The position numbers and the translations under genes were made by a program. The notes under the pieces were generated by a model that searched no databases, was not told the DNA's origin, and saw only the letters and a list, made by a program, of their open reading frames with translations. Shown one piece after another: positions 62,891 to 64,000 of a stretch of DNA of 64,000 nt. Each line of letters begins with the position of its first letter. The first letter of the stretch is position 1. The DNA lies in assembly GCF_014649815.1 (NCBI RefSeq), contig NZ_BMTT01000005.1:310001-374000 (forward strand), in the 5' to 3' direction. The DNA is from Streptomyces mutabilis (GTDB taxonomy: Bacteria > Actinomycetota > Actinomycetes > Streptomycetales > Streptomycetaceae).

Positions 62891-63849
62891 TATCCCGGGC
62901 CGCAGCCGGTCGTTGACCCCGGCGGGCAGGCCCCCCGTCGCTCATGCCGGACGGATCCACCGGCCGCCCCTACGGCCGGTCCACGGCGTTCCCGATCCGG
63001 TGGGCGAGGCAACCACACTCCGAAGACGCCCGGTTGGACGGCACCGGCGGCGGCACGGAAGACTGCAGCACCAGGGCCCTCCTGCTGCCCGGCCTGATCC
63101 GGCACCCGGAGCAGCTGTGCCGGAAGGCCCCGCTCTCGTGCCGGCCGGCCACAGGATCACCCGACCGGATCGGCGACCTCGAAACCACGCCCGCCCGGAC
63201 CGACGGAGCAACGGCTTCTCATCACCTGGGCAATTGCCGTAGCTTCGGCCGGAACAACCACAAGTCGGGGCAAAAGCATGTCGACCGCTCGTGGGCGGAT
63301 GGCCACCGATGATTTCGGCTTCACGACCGTTCGTGGATTGTTCGCCCGCATTCATCCCGCTCTGCTTGTCCTCAAACCGAGGGTCAGTTTAATTTACGTC
63401 GAAGGTCAAGCAACGCGGGCCGGCCCGATACATGCAGCACACGAGCGATCATCGGCACCACACGCATGTGTGCCGTCCGGGTCAGCGACAGACCAAAGGC
63501 GGTCCTACATGGCACAGGTACGCTGGCTCGCCCCGTCCACTCACAGTCGTGGCGAGGCAACGGTGCACCGGGCGCGGGGGCGGTTCGTGCGGGGCGGGGA
63601 CGGCCTCCGTGGCGTGCCGGCCGAGACAGCAGTGTCCTGGCACGTATCTGACCACACCACGGGTTACACCAGGAACCAGGCGCAGGACTGACGCGAACGG
63701 TACGTCCTGCCGGGGGAACGGCGGTGTCGGGCCGGCCGTGGCGACGACGCTTCCGATTTCGTCGTCAAGAGCCGACGTCTTCCGTTGGTGATTTGTCCCG
63801 CGAAACCCGCCAGAATTTTCCTTTCTTGCTAACGAGGAGGTGAAGTCCG
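62891..63849. other. Stretch without a supported gene, upstream of the edge gene
   Basis: No coding pattern. AACGAGGAGGTGAAG at about 63831-63845 is a strong ribosome binding site for the gene at 63850. AT-richer bases around 63380-63410 (GTTTAATTTACG) may be part of a promoter. Confidence 0.4.
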
Positions 63850-64000
63850 GTGACGACTGCCCAGGAACAAGCCGATCTCCTGGCCGCAATCGGCGGACAG
63901 AACAAGGCGACCATGGGTGCGCTGCTCGGGACCGGCTCGATTGCCAAGGCAACCGAGCGTGCCGACGGCACCATGGAGGCGACCATCCGCATCCCGGAGG
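63850..64000 (+). CDS. Start of an unidentified gene, cut by the window edge
   Basis: GTG 63850 follows GAGGAGG at about nine bases. The first 50 residues are MTTAQEQADLLAAIGGQNKA, TMGALLGTGSIAKATERADG and TMEATIRIPE, an open frame to the edge. I cannot name the family. It is divergent from the GAF-LytTR gene, with a decayed 1.9-kb gap. Confidence 0.6.
   Translation, partial: MTTAQEQADLLAAIGGQNKATMGALLGTGSIAKATERADGTMEATIRIPE

Overview
The window is high-GC DNA with GTG and TTG starts, GGAGG-type ribosome binding sites and protein families (CGNR zinc finger, gamma-butyrolactone-receptor-like TetR, YunG-like, DUF6328, actinobacterial prenyltransferases) that together point to Streptomyces or a close relative. 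It mixes intact metabolic operons with many gene remnants, frameshifted genes and insertion sequences. That pattern is typical of an accessory chromosome arm or a large plasmid; which of the two cannot be told from the sequence.

Layout. 1-9.2 kb: the broken end of a GDP-mannose dehydratase gene, a large membrane protein, an isoprenyl diphosphate synthase overlapping a DUF2236/EF-hand fusion, an IS21-family element and a YunG-like gene. 9.4-16.2 kb: SDR/DUF2867 protein, PNPOx-like flavoprotein, a VOC protein divergent from a CGNR regulator, a lipoprotein with no normal start codon, a permease remnant and a DUF4406-like protein. 16.7-25.6 kb: cytochrome P450, terpene synthase remnants, a nitroreductase pseudogene, 6-phospho-3-hexuloisomerase plus a TIM-like isomerase, a prenyl diphosphate synthase and a frameshifted terpene synthase. 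25.7-27.7 kb: TetR divergent from a Vat-type acetyltransferase, then a glycosyltransferase fragment cut by a Tn3 transposase remnant.

28.3-34.3 kb: a sugar-acid operon (mannonate-dehydratase-like, fructuronate-reductase-like, MFS transporter, zinc dehydrogenase) divergent from a GntR regulator with a perfect TTGTATACAA-type operator between them. 34.3-41.6 kb: RidA, HAD phosphatase, TetR, an IS110 remnant, a quinone reductase and FMN reductase pair behind a 16-bp palindrome, a saccharopine-dehydrogenase-like pseudogene and a 2'-5' RNA ligase. 42.1-46.4 kb: a large Orn/Lys/Arg decarboxylase, several remnants and a DUF6328 protein. 46.8-54.8 kb: a broken MfnB (methanofuran-type) gene, MarR proteins, a ChrB_N/DUF1232 pair, a complete IS5-family element and a formate dehydrogenase remnant. 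55-56.3 kb: a complete IS3 element. 56.3-64 kb: an acetate-type transporter, 3-hexulose-6-phosphate synthase divergent from ribulose-phosphate epimerase, a GAF-LytTR regulator and the start of an unidentified gene at the window edge.

Most notable theme: one-carbon metabolism. Both ribulose-monophosphate enzymes are present and intact (HPS at 58.1 kb, PHI at 20.4 kb), each beside a pentose- or triose-phosphate isomerase gene but 37 kb apart, and decayed MfnB and formate dehydrogenase genes lie between them. A second theme is a decayed terpenoid locus (P450, prenyl diphosphate synthase, two broken terpene synthases).
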